This document shows, one piece after another, positions 8,304 through 16,840 of a stretch of 64,000 bases of DNA (position 1 is the stretch's first letter; each line of letters opens with the position of its first letter). Origin of the DNA: JBBDUG01 sp040904025 (GTDB lineage: Bacteria > Patescibacteriota > Minisyncoccia > Phycocordibacterales > SW-6-46-9). The stretch covers positions 38,656 through 102,655 of the forward strand of contig JBBDUG010000033.1 of assembly GCA_040904025.1 (NCBI GenBank), written 5' to 3'. The translations under genes and the position numbers were made by a program. The notes under the pieces were generated by a model. That model was not told the DNA's origin, did no database searches, and worked only from the letters and a program-made list of their open reading frames with translations.

Positions 8304-9950
8304 CTACTCCTTAACAATATGTTCTTGTATGTATTCCACTGATCCCCCCACCTTTTTCCCGGGATTAAATATCCCCTGCGGATCAAATATCTTCTTAACT
8401 TCTTTGAATAATTCATACATATCCTCTCCAAACATCTTTCGCACATATGGTGTACGGATAATGCCATCATTATGCTCTGCGGTAATAGAGCCATCATATT
8501 CTATGACAAGATCATAGAACATATCAGCTACCTTAGTAATCTTTTCTCGTTCTCGTTTTCGAGAAAGATCCATCAGAGGAATGATGTGGAAGTTACCATT
8601 CCCCGCATGTCCGGTAATATTGGCGCGTATCCCGTGCTCTTGCAGTATTGAGAGTGCTTTTGGTAAGAACTCGGGTATTCGCTCCGGCACTACACAAAAG
8701 TCCTCTACAAACGGTGCTGTGCGCTTCCCGTGTACATGATGTCGGAGAAGGTTAAAAGATTCCCGACGCATAACCCAATATTTTTCCATTTCAGTCTCTT
8801 CGCGCAGTACACGATATTTAAGATCAAATGATGTAAGTGCGGCTTCAATCTTCTCAGTTTTTTCATCAAGCTTTGCGATACTCTCCTCTTCAAGCTCGAC
8901 AAGTACCACGAGTTTCGGAATACCACCCATAGAGAACCCTATCTTTATCTCCGGCAGAAAGTCCTTGAGAAAAGAGAAGAAATTGCTTCCCGCCGCTTTT
9001 GCAATCTCTGGCATAAAGCGAAGCCCCAATTTCATTGTCGCATCATCAAAGGTCTCAAGTGACATTGGTTCATACGGCAATACCGCATTCACAACATCGG
9101 GGAGAGACTCCCAACTTTTAAAGAAAAGTGCAATGAGACGTTTCTCCGGCAGTTCATTTACAAGACGGATCTTTGCCCCCACAAGCATTCCAAGTGTCCC
9201 CTGTGAACCTACAAACAGAGGTGTAAGATCAAAGGTGCCCTCCTGTGGATCATATATATTCCATAGATCATATCCTGAGGAATTCTTTGAAACAGAGGGG
9301 CGGTGTTTTTTGATAAGGTTCTGATTGTCATATACCAGACGATACATACGGGAATATATCTCTCCTTCAAAGGTGCTCTGTGCCATCTTTTCATTGAGCT
9401 CACCCTTGCTCAATTTGCGGATGGTATATTCTTTCCCATCTGCAAGCACCATCCGAAGCTCTTCTACAAAATCCTTCATCTTTCCATACCGAAGCGTCTT
9501 CTCTCCCCCACAGTTGTTCATGATCATTCCACCAAATGCCGCGATGTTCTTTGATGCGGGATAGACAGGCAAGGAAATATGATCGGGAAGCACTTCTTTC
9601 TCAAAAGTGCGATAGAAAACACCCGGTTCCACCATTGCTTCCAGATTATCCTCATCCACCTCAAGATTTGTGAAATGGGGGGTAAAGCCGAGAATAATTG
9701 ATTCATTGAGTGGTCCGCCAGTCATATCCGTTCCAGCGGAACGACCGGTAATGGAGATATTGCGTCCCCGTACCTTTTCCCGATCAACAAATCGAACGAT
9801 CTCCTGCACATCTTGGGAATGTTTAGGAAACACCACTACTTCAGGTCTCACTTCAAAGAGAGATGTGTCACGCGAATACTCTGCGAGCGTTTTCTCGTCT
9901 GTATTCACCTCTCCTTCTACAATTTTTTCTAATTCCGCTTTAAGCTCCAC
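8304..9950 (-). CDS. FAD-linked oxidoreductase, D-lactate dehydrogenase/glycolate oxidase (GlcD) type
   Basis: 548 residues. The N-terminal FAD_binding_4 domain has TGRSAGTDMTGG near residue 67 and the FAD-contact segment AAFGGMIMNNCGGEKTLRYG near 135; the C-terminal oxidase domain has GHAGNGNFHIIPLMD near 460 and TAEHNDGIIRTPYV near 505. No iron-sulfur domain follows, so electrons go to a quinone or soluble acceptor. Lactate or another 2-hydroxyacid is the usual substrate. The start is GTG at 9950, 12 bases after the GAPDH stop. Position among fermentation genes suggests lactate/pyruvate interconversion. Confidence 0.88.
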   Translation of the reverse strand: MELKAELEKIVEGEVNTDEKTLAEYSRDTSLFEVRPEVVVFPKHSQDVQEIVRFVDREKVRGRNISITGRSAGTDMTGGPLNESIILGFTPHFTNLEVDEDNLEAMVEPGVFYRTFEKEVLPDHISLPVYPASKNIAAFGGMIMNNCGGEKTLRYGKMKDFVEELRMVLADGKEYTIRKLSKGELNEKMAQSTFEGEIYSRMYRLVYDNQNLIKKHRPSVSKNSSGYDLWNIYDPQEGTFDLTPLFVGSQGTLGMLVGAKIRLVNELPEKRLIALFFKSWESLPDVVNAVLPYEPMSLETFDDATMKLGLRFMPEIAKAAGSNFFSFLKDFLPEIKIGFSMGGIPKLVVLVELEEESIAKLDEKTEKIEAALTSFDLKYRVLREETEMEKYWVMRRESFNLLRHHVHGKRTAPFVEDFCVVPERIPEFLPKALSILQEHGIRANITGHAGNGNFHIIPLMDLSRKREREKITKVADMFYDLVIEYDGSITAEHNDGIIRTPYVRKMFGEDMYELFKEVKKIFDPQGIFNPGKKVGGSVEYIQEHIVKE

Positions 9951-9961
9951 AGCATATGTTG

Positions 9962-10978
9962 TTAAATTGACTGTGATGTCTTTATCACATGCTTCACAAG
10001 TGTATTGGTATATCCCATCTCGTTGTCATACCAGCTAAGCACCTTTACAAGATTCCCACCAACAACACGCGTCATTTGCAAATCGGCAATAGATGCATAT
10101 GTATTGCCGATTATATCGGTAGAGACAATGTCCTCTTCAGTCACAGAAAAGATTCCCTGCCATCGTTCTTCTTCAGCTGCTTTTCGGAGAATATCATTCA
10201 CTTCTTCTGCAGTTGTCTCCTTTGAGGTGAGAAATGTAATATCAACAATTGAGCCAACTACAACCGGCACGCGTAAGGAGATACCGTCAAAGGCATCTAC
10301 ACCCTCAACCGCCTTTGTTGTTGCAATTGCCGCACCTGTTGAAGATGGCACAATATTCTGTGCTGCTGCACGACCCCGACGCCGTTTCTCATTGGGAGAA
10401 TCGATAAGATTCTGAGAAGCGGTATATCCATGCACAGTATTCAAGAGCGCTTTCTCTATACCAAGAGAATCTCGGATAATGGCCATGAGTGGTCCCGCTG
10501 CATTGGTGGTACACGATGCATTTGCACTAATTGTGCAGGTGGAAAGCTTTTCTTCATTCACCCCCATAAGCACAGTTGCTCCGGGTATATCATCCTGTGG
10601 TGCATCTTTAACTGGGGCAGAGATCACTACTTTCTTCGCACCAGCTTCAATATGCGGACGTGATTTTTCATATCCATCAAATACGCCAGTGGACTCAATC
10701 ACAACATCAATATCCATATCGCCCCACGGTAATTCTCCCGGTTTCGGTTCCGAGAGATATGGGATGGAGTCTCCCCCAACAACAAGTGCTTCATCAGTAT
10801 GACTCACCTCTTCCTCATATCTCCCATATACACTGTCATATGAGAGTAGGTAGGCAATATTATCTATCGGTGCCAGATCGTTAATAGCAACGATCTCAAG
10901 CTCTTCTTTTTTCCGAGCGAGCTTGAAAAATGAACGCCCGATACGTCCAAACCCGTTAATTGCAATGCGTGTAGTCAT
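9962..10978 (-). CDS. gap: Glyceraldehyde-3-phosphate dehydrogenase, type I
   Basis: 338 residues. The Rossmann start INGFGRIGRS, the catalytic Cys in SANASCTTNAAGPL near residue 157, the catalytic His in NTVHGYTASQ (family HSYT, here HGYT), the phosphate site PSSTGAA near 212 and the C-terminal WYDNEMGY are all present. It oxidises glyceraldehyde 3-phosphate with NAD(P). First gene of the apparent operon 10978 to 4560. Unlike many genes here it has no box at the start codon; candidate -10 sequences TATATT/TATACT lie roughly 30-45 bases upstream, so this operon probably has a short leader. Confidence 0.95.
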   Translation of the reverse strand: MTTRIAINGFGRIGRSFFKLARKKEELEIVAINDLAPIDNIAYLLSYDSVYGRYEEEVSHTDEALVVGGDSIPYLSEPKPGELPWGDMDIDVVIESTGVFDGYEKSRPHIEAGAKKVVISAPVKDAPQDDIPGATVLMGVNEEKLSTCTISANASCTTNAAGPLMAIIRDSLGIEKALLNTVHGYTASQNLIDSPNEKRRRGRAAAQNIVPSSTGAAIATTKAVEGVDAFDGISLRVPVVVGSIVDITFLTSKETTAEEVNDILRKAAEEERWQGIFSVTEEDIVSTDIIGNTYASIADLQMTRVVGGNLVKVLSWYDNEMGYTNTLVKHVIKTSQSI

Positions 10979-11042
10979 AAATAGTCTTTTTTAGCTTATT
11001 TCTAATATACCTCCAGTATATCAAACTACACTCAAATACCAG

Positions 11043-11693
11043 CTATTCGCGCCCATTTTGTATGAGTTGTCCAAGATACGTCTTTTCAAGCAACCAGTTA
11101 CGTCCATATTTGTTGTATAGAACAACAAAGACAATGATGAGTCCGATTGCAAATCCAATAATATTGATAACCTTATCAGGATTCTGGATGGAGTCTCCAA
11201 AGAAATATCCCAACCCAATTATCATCGCACTCCACAACGGTTGTCCGGCAAGAATTGCAAAATACACCCGCTTCACCTTTATCTTTATCGTCCCTGCCGC
11301 AATGATAAGGGCGGTATCGAGTGTTGGAACAGGCAACACCTTAGCTAAAAATAAACTCTCAAAGAAATGTTTATCGATAAATTTTGCAAGATCAGTCTGC
11401 TCTCCACTGTCATTGCGTAATTTCGTCATGATATTGCGGGCAAATTCAAAACGTTCAAGATAATCTGAGCCCCACCATGCCAAGATCAGTACAAATGTAT
11501 CTGTAAATAACCGTACTCCAACATATACACCAAAAACGACGAAAGGATTGAGAACCCCTACCGAAGAGAGGGCACCAGCAATAAATCCAAAGGTCGTCCC
11601 CTCAAAAAGCATTGTGGGGATGAGGATCCAATATCCATATGTGGAAAGCCACATGGCAGCCGAACTCCCCAATACTGTTTCTGCTCCTGTCAT
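11043..11693 (-). CDS. DedA/VTT-family membrane protein
   Basis: 216 residues with about five hydrophobic helices. The central VTT-type segment is FLAKVLPVPTLDTALIIAAG, near residue 115, with the charged-Pro loop typical of DedA proteins. The C terminus is basic (KYGRNWLLEKTYL). DedA proteins act in the inner membrane, some as polyprenyl- or phospholipid transporters; the cargo here is unknown. Upstream (11694-11921) lies a TATAAT promoter followed by a strong terminator, so this gene may be under attenuation or be read from its own promoter. Confidence 0.8.
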   Translation of the reverse strand: MTGAETVLGSSAAMWLSTYGYWILIPTMLFEGTTFGFIAGALSSVGVLNPFVVFGVYVGVRLFTDTFVLILAWWGSDYLERFEFARNIMTKLRNDSGEQTDLAKFIDKHFFESLFLAKVLPVPTLDTALIIAAGTIKIKVKRVYFAILAGQPLWSAMIIGLGYFFGDSIQNPDKVINIIGFAIGLIIVFVVLYNKYGRNWLLEKTYLGQLIQNGRE

Positions 11694-11731
11694 ATAATAT
11701 ATCCAGTATTGCTACAAATAGACAAAATGGC

Positions 11732-11861
11732 AAGAAGAAAAAAGGAGACCTCTCCCTCTGCACAGAGAAAGGTCCCCAAGATGTGTCACATAGATATGCA
11801 TCTACGTCGCCGGAGTGACACTGAAGTGAACAACGCGACAAAACCCAGGGCCGCATGAGCT
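11732..11861 (-). ncRNA. Candidate structured non-coding RNA or dedA leader
   Basis: A perfect TATAAT box (11873-11868, minus) predicts transcription from about 11861. The ~130-base transcript can form a GTCGC/GCGAC hairpin, a GATG/CATC hairpin, and ends in a strong terminator. It contains no convincing reading frame (the only one runs into dedA in another frame). I do not recognise a known RNA class; SRP-type and RNase P-type motifs are absent. Either a free small RNA or an attenuating leader for dedA would fit. Confidence 0.5.
11744..11777 (-). terminator. Strong intrinsic terminator upstream of dedA
   Basis: On the minus strand GGGGACCTTTCTCT pairs with AGAGGGAGAGGTCTCC-type partner bases to give a 14-bp stem with a few G-U pairs and a six-base loop, followed by TTTTTTCTTCTT. 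No gene ends just upstream on this strand, so it must terminate the candidate RNA or attenuate dedA. Confidence 0.75.
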
Positions 11862-11867
11862 ATCTAG

Positions 11868-11873
11868 ATTATA
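11868..11873 (-). promoter_or_regulatory. TATAAT promoter element of the candidate RNA
   Basis: Consensus -10 hexamer on the minus strand in the spacer between dedA and the divergent pseudouridine synthase gene. No good -35 hexamer is visible 17 bases upstream, as for most promoters in this window. Confidence 0.55.
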
Positions 11874-11921
11874 GCACCCCACCCCTCTTATATTATCCAC
11901 ACATATGATACTATCACTGCA

Positions 11922-12632
11922 ATGGAATACCCTATTCGAATAAATAAATATCTAAAGGAGAAAGGATTCTGCTCCCGCAGACAAGCAGATCGATTCATTG
12001 AAGAGGGACGTGTGGAAATCAACGGAAAACCTGCAGAACTCGGACAGCAGGTTGAAGGGGGAGATGTAGTGGAGGTGGACAAGAAAGTTGCAGAAGCCCC
12101 AGAAAACTATCAGTACTATCTATTCAACAAACCACAAGATGTGGTAAGTATTAACCCGCAAAGAGGAGAAGTGGGTCCATATACCACAGCACCCGAACTA
12201 GAGGGAACATCACCTGTCGGAAGATTAGACAAAGACTCACGTGGTCTCATGCTCTTCACCGATGATGGTAGAATTGTAAACAAACTTCTCAACCCCAAGT
12301 TTGATCATGAAAAAGAATATAGAGTGAAGGTAAATAAACCTCTCTCCCCGAATTTCAAAAAACGAATGGAGAATGGGATCGACATAGAAGGATATACTAC
12401 GAAACCAGCGACATTGCGAATCTTGGGAGATAAAATATTCTCAATCACACTCACAGAGGGGAAGAAACATCAGATCCGACGTATGGTTACAGCACTCGGA
12501 TACGAAGTAGAGGATCTAAAGCGCACACGAATAATGAATCTAAAGATTAACAACCTTAAAGAAGGAGATATTCGCCCTCTCACAGAACAGGAAAAAGAAA
12601 AACTTCTCTCCTCATTAGGAGTTAGTCGATAA
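11922..12632 (+). CDS. Pseudouridine synthase of the RsuA/RluB/RluF family
   Basis: 236 residues. An N-terminal S4 RNA-binding domain (IRINKYLKEKGFCSRRQADRFIEEGRV type, residues 3-60) precedes the catalytic domain with VGRLDKDSRGLMLFTDDG near residue 87, which holds the catalytic Asp, and GKKHQIRRMVTALGYEV near 180. It isomerises specific uridines in ribosomal RNA; which site cannot be told. A TACTAT box seven bases before the ATG predicts a leaderless mRNA. It is divergent from the candidate RNA and dedA. Confidence 0.92.
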   Translation: MEYPIRINKYLKEKGFCSRRQADRFIEEGRVEINGKPAELGQQVEGGDVVEVDKKVAEAPENYQYYLFNKPQDVVSINPQRGEVGPYTTAPELEGTSPVGRLDKDSRGLMLFTDDGRIVNKLLNPKFDHEKEYRVKVNKPLSPNFKKRMENGIDIEGYTTKPATLRILGDKIFSITLTEGKKHQIRRMVTALGYEVEDLKRTRIMNLKINNLKEGDIRPLTEQEKEKLLSSLGVSR

Positions 12633-12732
12633 GAACGTTCAAGACTGTCAGGAGTGTAGAGAAAAATCCTGTAATAAGAGCGATACGTGTCGGTCGATCG
12701 GATATATATCGTTTTAAATATTTATACGCCAT
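12622..12732 (-). CDS. Possible 36-residue single-helix membrane peptide
   Basis: A short frame on the minus strand starts with a basic stretch (MAYKYLKRYISDRPTR) and continues with one hydrophobic helix (IALITGFFSTLLTVLNVLID). It lies directly after the HD-hydrolase gene on the same strand and its end overlaps the convergent pseudouridine synthase by 11 bases. The positive-inside then hydrophobic layout is what a real small membrane protein would have, but nothing else proves expression. Confidence 0.35.
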   Translation of the reverse strand: MAYKYLKRYISDRPTRIALITGFFSTLLTVLNVLID

Positions 12733-12747
12733 CTTCTCTATACTGTA

Positions 12748-13353
12748 TTACCTATTCTTTGATGTCCATAATTCATTCCACCAACTGGATGGGTGTTCAT
12801 CAAGAATAGCCTCTGCAAGCTTATTCCCCGATTTCGATTGAATCCGCTCAATATTTTCATTCCGTTTCTTTCCCTTCTCTCCCTTCCCCGAGATCCATTC
12901 CTTTGCCTCTTGATTCCCTTGCCAGATATATTCTTGGAGTAGACAGAGTTGATCAATAATATCCGCATCCTTTGCAATAATAGCCTCTCTACTCTCTCGT
13001 TCATCGTACTCATCGATAAATTTTTTCAAGTCAGAAAACGGCAAATTACCCAATTGTTCTTTTTTGATTTCTTCCTCAAATATTTTTACATACCGTTTAT
13101 GTACCCAATTATGATCACCACTCCGTACCTCTGGCATATCGTGTAGAAGACACATCATAATCACCTTATACGGATCAACATCCTCCATCTTTGCCAAGTA
13201 CCACCCGATGATCGTCACACGATATGAATGAGTCGCAATATTATCAGACATATCATCGGTAAGAAGTGTCTGACGATGCATACGAATCAACTTCCGCATG
13301 GTCCCCACCTCAAAGAGATGTTGTGCTATTCGTTTGTACTCTTTCTTTTTCAT
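12748..13353 (-). CDS. HD-domain phosphohydrolase, YfbR/5'-deoxynucleotidase-like
   Basis: 201 residues. Metal ligands of the HD fold are visible: SDNIATHSYRV near residue 38 (first His), CLLHDMPEVRSGD near residue 70 (HD pair plus Glu) and KDADIIDQL near 125 (second Asp). This arrangement is that of YfbR-like nucleotidases that dephosphorylate dNMPs. Its start overlaps the stop of the bacilliredoxin-like gene upstream by four bases, so the two are translationally coupled. Exact substrate not shown. Confidence 0.82.
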   Translation of the reverse strand: MKKKEYKRIAQHLFEVGTMRKLIRMHRQTLLTDDMSDNIATHSYRVTIIGWYLAKMEDVDPYKVIMMCLLHDMPEVRSGDHNWVHKRYVKIFEEEIKKEQLGNLPFSDLKKFIDEYDERESREAIIAKDADIIDQLCLLQEYIWQGNQEAKEWISGKGEKGKKRNENIERIQSKSGNKLAEAILDEHPSSWWNELWTSKNR

Positions 13354-13682
13354 TGAAATTTCTTTAACTTATCCTGCAGCTCTTCTGTATCAATATCATC
13401 ATGATCAGCATCAAAGACTGCTTCTTTATCCTCAACGAGGATAACTTGTGGGGTCTCATGCGCAACCCCCAGATCATCAGTGATCATATCAGAAACATCA
13501 CGAGATTCCTGTACCACAACCTCATACATCATATCATCAAAATCCGTACTCAATTTAGAGAGCTCTCTTGCGTAAAAACCTGAGAGTGAACAGGTAGCAC
13601 TCAATTTAGCGATAAGGAAAGGAGATTTATCAGATTTCTCTAATATATCTTTCCACTCTTCTGTTGTTTTAATCCTTTTCAT
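13350..13682 (-). CDS. YtxJ/BrxC-like monothiol bacilliredoxin
   Basis: 110 residues with a thioredoxin-like fold. The motif SATCSLSGFYARE near residue 30 matches the single-Cys TxCPIS region of YtxJ (BrxC), which removes bacillithiol from proteins in Firmicutes; here the Pro is Ser. The cis-Pro segment TPQVILVE follows near 78, as in thioredoxin folds. No bacillithiol synthesis gene is present in this window, so the partner thiol is unknown. Co-transcribed with the HD hydrolase. Confidence 0.72.
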   Translation of the reverse strand: MKRIKTTEEWKDILEKSDKSPFLIAKLSATCSLSGFYARELSKLSTDFDDMMYEVVVQESRDVSDMITDDLGVAHETPQVILVEDKEAVFDADHDDIDTEELQDKLKKFQ

Positions 13683-13694
13683 ATTTCCACCCTA

Positions 13695-14867
13695 CTATAT
13701 TTCTCCATTTTCTCGAACTGCAGTAGCAATCGCGGGTACAACCGATGTGTCTATCACAGACGGCAGTATCTTCTCAGCGGTCGGGGTAGGAACAAGTTCT
13801 GCAAGTGCATATGCCGCCTTTACCTTCATTGTCCCTGTTATACGCGGTGCACGCATATCAAGTGCGCCCCTAAAGATACCCGGGAATGCAAGCACATTGT
13901 TCACTTGATTGGAGAAATCACTTCGTCCAGTTGCCACCACTGCTGCCCCCGCATCATATGCGTCATCAGGAAGTATCTCGGGATCAGGATTAGCAAGAGC
14001 AAATATGACAGGATTATCCGCCATAGAGCGAACCATATCTTTTGACAGAATTCCTGGAACAGAAACTCCCACAAATACATCAGCTTCTCGCAGTGCCTCT
14101 TGTAGTCCTCCTGTCATTCCCCTGCTATTGGTATATGAGGCAAGATCTCGCTTCACATCACTTAGATCACCCCTTTCAGAGGAGATGATACCGGTGGAAT
14201 CCACAACCACAACATCACGAACCGCCTCACATACACCACTCTCATCATCATGGCAGGTGAGGAGCTTTGCTACCGCAACGCCCGCAGCACCAGCGCCGGA
14301 GATAACAACACGGAGATCACTAATATCTTTTTTCACAACCTTCGCTGCATTAATAAGACCGGCAAGGAGCACAATAGCTGTTCCGTGCTGGTCGTCGTGA
14401 AAGACGGGGATACCGAGATCTTGCAGACGTGCTTCAATCTCAAAACATCGCGGTGCGGAAATGTCCTCCAAATTTATTCCTCCAAACCCCGGTGCAATAC
14501 GTCGAACCGTCTCCACGATCTCGTCGGTATCCTGTGTATCGAGACAGATAGGATATGCATCGATCCCTGCAAACTCACGAAACAATACTGCCTTACCCTC
14601 CATAACAGGGAGGGCTGCCTCTGGTCCCACATTTCCAAGACCGAGTACTGCCGATCCGTCGGTCACCACCGCCACACTATTCCCCTTTATCGTATATCGA
14701 TATGCTTCCTCTGGATCCTCTGCAATACGTCGCACCGGTTCAGCCACCCCGGGAGTATAAGCGCGAGAAAGATCCTCCTGTGTATTCACCGGAACTTTAG
14801 AGTGTATTTCAAGTTTTCCCCGCTTCTCTTCATGCATCTGAAGAGATTCTTTGTTGTAGTCTTTCAT
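13695..14867 (-). CDS. NAD(P)-dependent malic enzyme
   Basis: 390 residues, the compact prokaryotic form without a phosphotransacetylase tail. It has SRAYTPGVAEPVRRI near residue 35, VTDGSAVLGLGNVGP near 68, the metal segment FGGINLEDISAPRCFEIE near 128, FHDDQHGTAIV near 155 and the nucleotide site VISGAGAAGVAVAKL near 188. It decarboxylates malate to pyruvate, or runs in reverse. Its start shares a base with the stop of the NDH-2 gene upstream, indicating co-translation with NDH-2. Confidence 0.93.
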   Translation of the reverse strand: MKDYNKESLQMHEEKRGKLEIHSKVPVNTQEDLSRAYTPGVAEPVRRIAEDPEEAYRYTIKGNSVAVVTDGSAVLGLGNVGPEAALPVMEGKAVLFREFAGIDAYPICLDTQDTDEIVETVRRIAPGFGGINLEDISAPRCFEIEARLQDLGIPVFHDDQHGTAIVLLAGLINAAKVVKKDISDLRVVISGAGAAGVAVAKLLTCHDDESGVCEAVRDVVVVDSTGIISSERGDLSDVKRDLASYTNSRGMTGGLQEALREADVFVGVSVPGILSKDMVRSMADNPVIFALANPDPEILPDDAYDAGAAVVATGRSDFSNQVNNVLAFPGIFRGALDMRAPRITGTMKVKAAYALAELVPTPTAEKILPSVIDTSVVPAIATAVRENGEI

Positions 14868-16114
14868 TAAATTTCTGATAGATCTCTCGGCAAAAAGAGA
14901 TTAAGTGTCCACTCAAACATTATACGCAATTTTGCGCGCCACCCGAGTACTTGCGGTAGATATGCCGTTCTGTAAAGAAACCATGCAATACGTCCTGTCA
15001 GCTCGATGCCAAATACACGCGCCACCGCATCTCCCTTTCCAAGAGAGATAAGGAACCCCTTATCTCTCCAATGAAATTCCTCTGGTTCTTCACCGGATAT
15101 CATGTGCATAATGTTACGCGCAGCTGTCTTTCCCTGTCGCACTGCAAACTGTGCCCGCATAGGATATGGCTGTGAGGAGTCCTTTCGCTCAACAAAAGCC
15201 TGGTCTCCAACAACATATAAATTCCTATACTCAGGAACTTGAAGTGCCTCACTGACATGAATGCGCCTATGCTTTTCTCCCCGCTCTATCCCCCGCACTG
15301 CTGTTATATCAATATCCCGTGCACGAACCCCTGCGGTCCAAATAGCTGTCCGAGTCAAAGAAAAGTGTTCTCCACTCCACACGCCCTTCTCATCCACACG
15401 ACTCACCTTTTGAGATGTTCTCACATCTATTCCCTTTTTCTCCAAAATAGTTTGTATTTTCTCTGAGATCCATTCTGACTCTTGCGGAACAAGGCGAGAG
15501 GCACCCTGAAAAAGAGAGATGGACATATAAGAGGCACACTCAGGATACGCACGAGAGAGTGCTCCATCCTTCATATCAGCAAGCTCTCCGGCAAGTTCGA
15601 CCCCGGTTGGACCACCACCAACGATCACAAAATGAAGGAGATCATGTCGCTCCTGTGGATTAGAGACCTCTTCTGCTGCCTCAAAGCGAGAAAGAATTGT
15701 ATTTTTCACATTTCGCACCTCATCAAGAGAACGGAGAGGAATTGTGTGTTCCTGCGCCCCGTCTACATTGTGATAGTCGGTATCTGCACCGAGGGCAACA
15801 ATAAGATAATCGTATGAAAAAACATCTCCCTCTTCAGAGTGCACCTTCTTTGCATCCGCATCTATGTGCTCTACTGTCCCTTCTCGAAAATTAAACCGTT
15901 CATTCTGCGGCAAATGCCGCAAGGATTGCTTGAGTGCGGAAGGGGTTAGATTCCCAGTGGCCACTTCATGCGCCATGGGAACAAACCAAAAATAATCCTT
16001 ATCACTCACAATCGTTACCCGTACGTCACTCCGTTTCAGATTTCGATACAACGTACGATACACATGTATACCGCCAAATCCAGATCCGAGAATTACAATA
16101 TGTTTCGTGTCCAT
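14867..16114 (-). CDS. Type II NADH dehydrogenase (NDH-2), FAD-dependent
   Basis: 415 residues. The FAD site ILGSGFGGIHVYR lies at the N terminus, the NADH site FVIVGGGPTGVELAGELADM near residue 165 and a second FAD contact LYVVGDQAF near 305. The C-terminal ~45 residues (IAWFLYRTAYLPQVLGW onward) are the amphipathic membrane-anchoring helices of NDH-2. It oxidises NADH to reduce a quinone or other acceptor without pumping. A TACAAT box exactly six bases before the ATG predicts a leaderless mRNA shared with malic enzyme. No quinone synthesis or terminal oxidase gene is seen nearby. Confidence 0.9.
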   Translation of the reverse strand: MDTKHIVILGSGFGGIHVYRTLYRNLKRSDVRVTIVSDKDYFWFVPMAHEVATGNLTPSALKQSLRHLPQNERFNFREGTVEHIDADAKKVHSEEGDVFSYDYLIVALGADTDYHNVDGAQEHTIPLRSLDEVRNVKNTILSRFEAAEEVSNPQERHDLLHFVIVGGGPTGVELAGELADMKDGALSRAYPECASYMSISLFQGASRLVPQESEWISEKIQTILEKKGIDVRTSQKVSRVDEKGVWSGEHFSLTRTAIWTAGVRARDIDITAVRGIERGEKHRRIHVSEALQVPEYRNLYVVGDQAFVERKDSSQPYPMRAQFAVRQGKTAARNIMHMISGEEPEEFHWRDKGFLISLGKGDAVARVFGIELTGRIAWFLYRTAYLPQVLGWRAKLRIMFEWTLNLFLPRDLSEI

Positions 16115-16150
16115 ACATCGATTGTAGCGTAGATTACAGGAGAGATAAAA

Positions 16151-16807
16151 TTAGCGGGACTTTGGCCACTTCTCCGCCGCAGGGGGATATATTTTTGTAA
16201 GGGGATGATCCTCACATTCATGCGGACGTGCGGGACATATCTCTCGTCCGTAGTAGATAAGATTATTTCCAAAGTCAAACCATTCTTTCTGAGGAAGAAG
16301 TTCTATGAGATCCTTCTCTATCTTCTTTGGATACGTATAATCTGAAAGATCAAAACGGATCGCAAAACGACGAACATGGGTGTCTACCGCAATCCCCTTA
16401 CTCTTCCCAAAGGCATTTCCCAGCACGACATTTGCTGTCTTTCTTCCTACCCCGGGAAGCGTCATAAGATCTTTCATGGTATCAGGCACTTTTCCACCAA
16501 ACTCTTCTTTTACCCTTTTTGCTGCTGCTAAAATATTTTTTCCCTTTGTTTTATAAAATCCCGTTGAACGTATATCTTCTTGAAATTCCTTCAGATCAGC
16601 ACGGATATAATTATCCAGCTTTGTATATTTCTTAAAAAGCTTCTTTGTCACTTTGTTCACCCGCTTATCCGTACACTGAGCGGACAACACCACAGCAACA
16701 ACAAGTTCCCAATTAGTGGAATGATCAAGCGCTGTTCCCTGTCGATCAGGAAACAACTCCTTGAGTTTTTTTGCCATCTTTTTGGCTCTTTTTGCTCGAT
16801 CGGTCAT
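16151..16807 (-). CDS. nth: Endonuclease III lacking two iron-sulfur cysteines
   Basis: Base-excision repair DNA glycosylase/AP lyase, 218 residues. The helix-hairpin-helix LMTLPGVGRKTANVVLGNA near residue 115 carries the catalytic Lys, and VDTHVRRFAIR near 140 the catalytic Asp. The C-terminal cluster loop normally reads C-x6-C-x2-C-x5-C; here CPARPHECEDHPLTKIYP has only the first two cysteines, with His and Tyr at the others, so a normal 4Fe-4S cluster is unlikely. The start is ATG at 16807. Stand-alone gene. Confidence 0.9.
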   Translation of the reverse strand: MTDRAKRAKKMAKKLKELFPDRQGTALDHSTNWELVVAVVLSAQCTDKRVNKVTKKLFKKYTKLDNYIRADLKEFQEDIRSTGFYKTKGKNILAAAKRVKEEFGGKVPDTMKDLMTLPGVGRKTANVVLGNAFGKSKGIAVDTHVRRFAIRFDLSDYTYPKKIEKDLIELLPQKEWFDFGNNLIYYGREICPARPHECEDHPLTKIYPPAAEKWPKSR

Positions 16808-16840
16808 GCTTGTACTCTAGCATAACAGATATGCAAGATG

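Noticed and set aside
11732..11861. SRP (4.5S) RNA or RNase P RNA
   Set aside because: The GGAA-type apical loop of SRP RNA and the conserved RNase P core sequences are absent.
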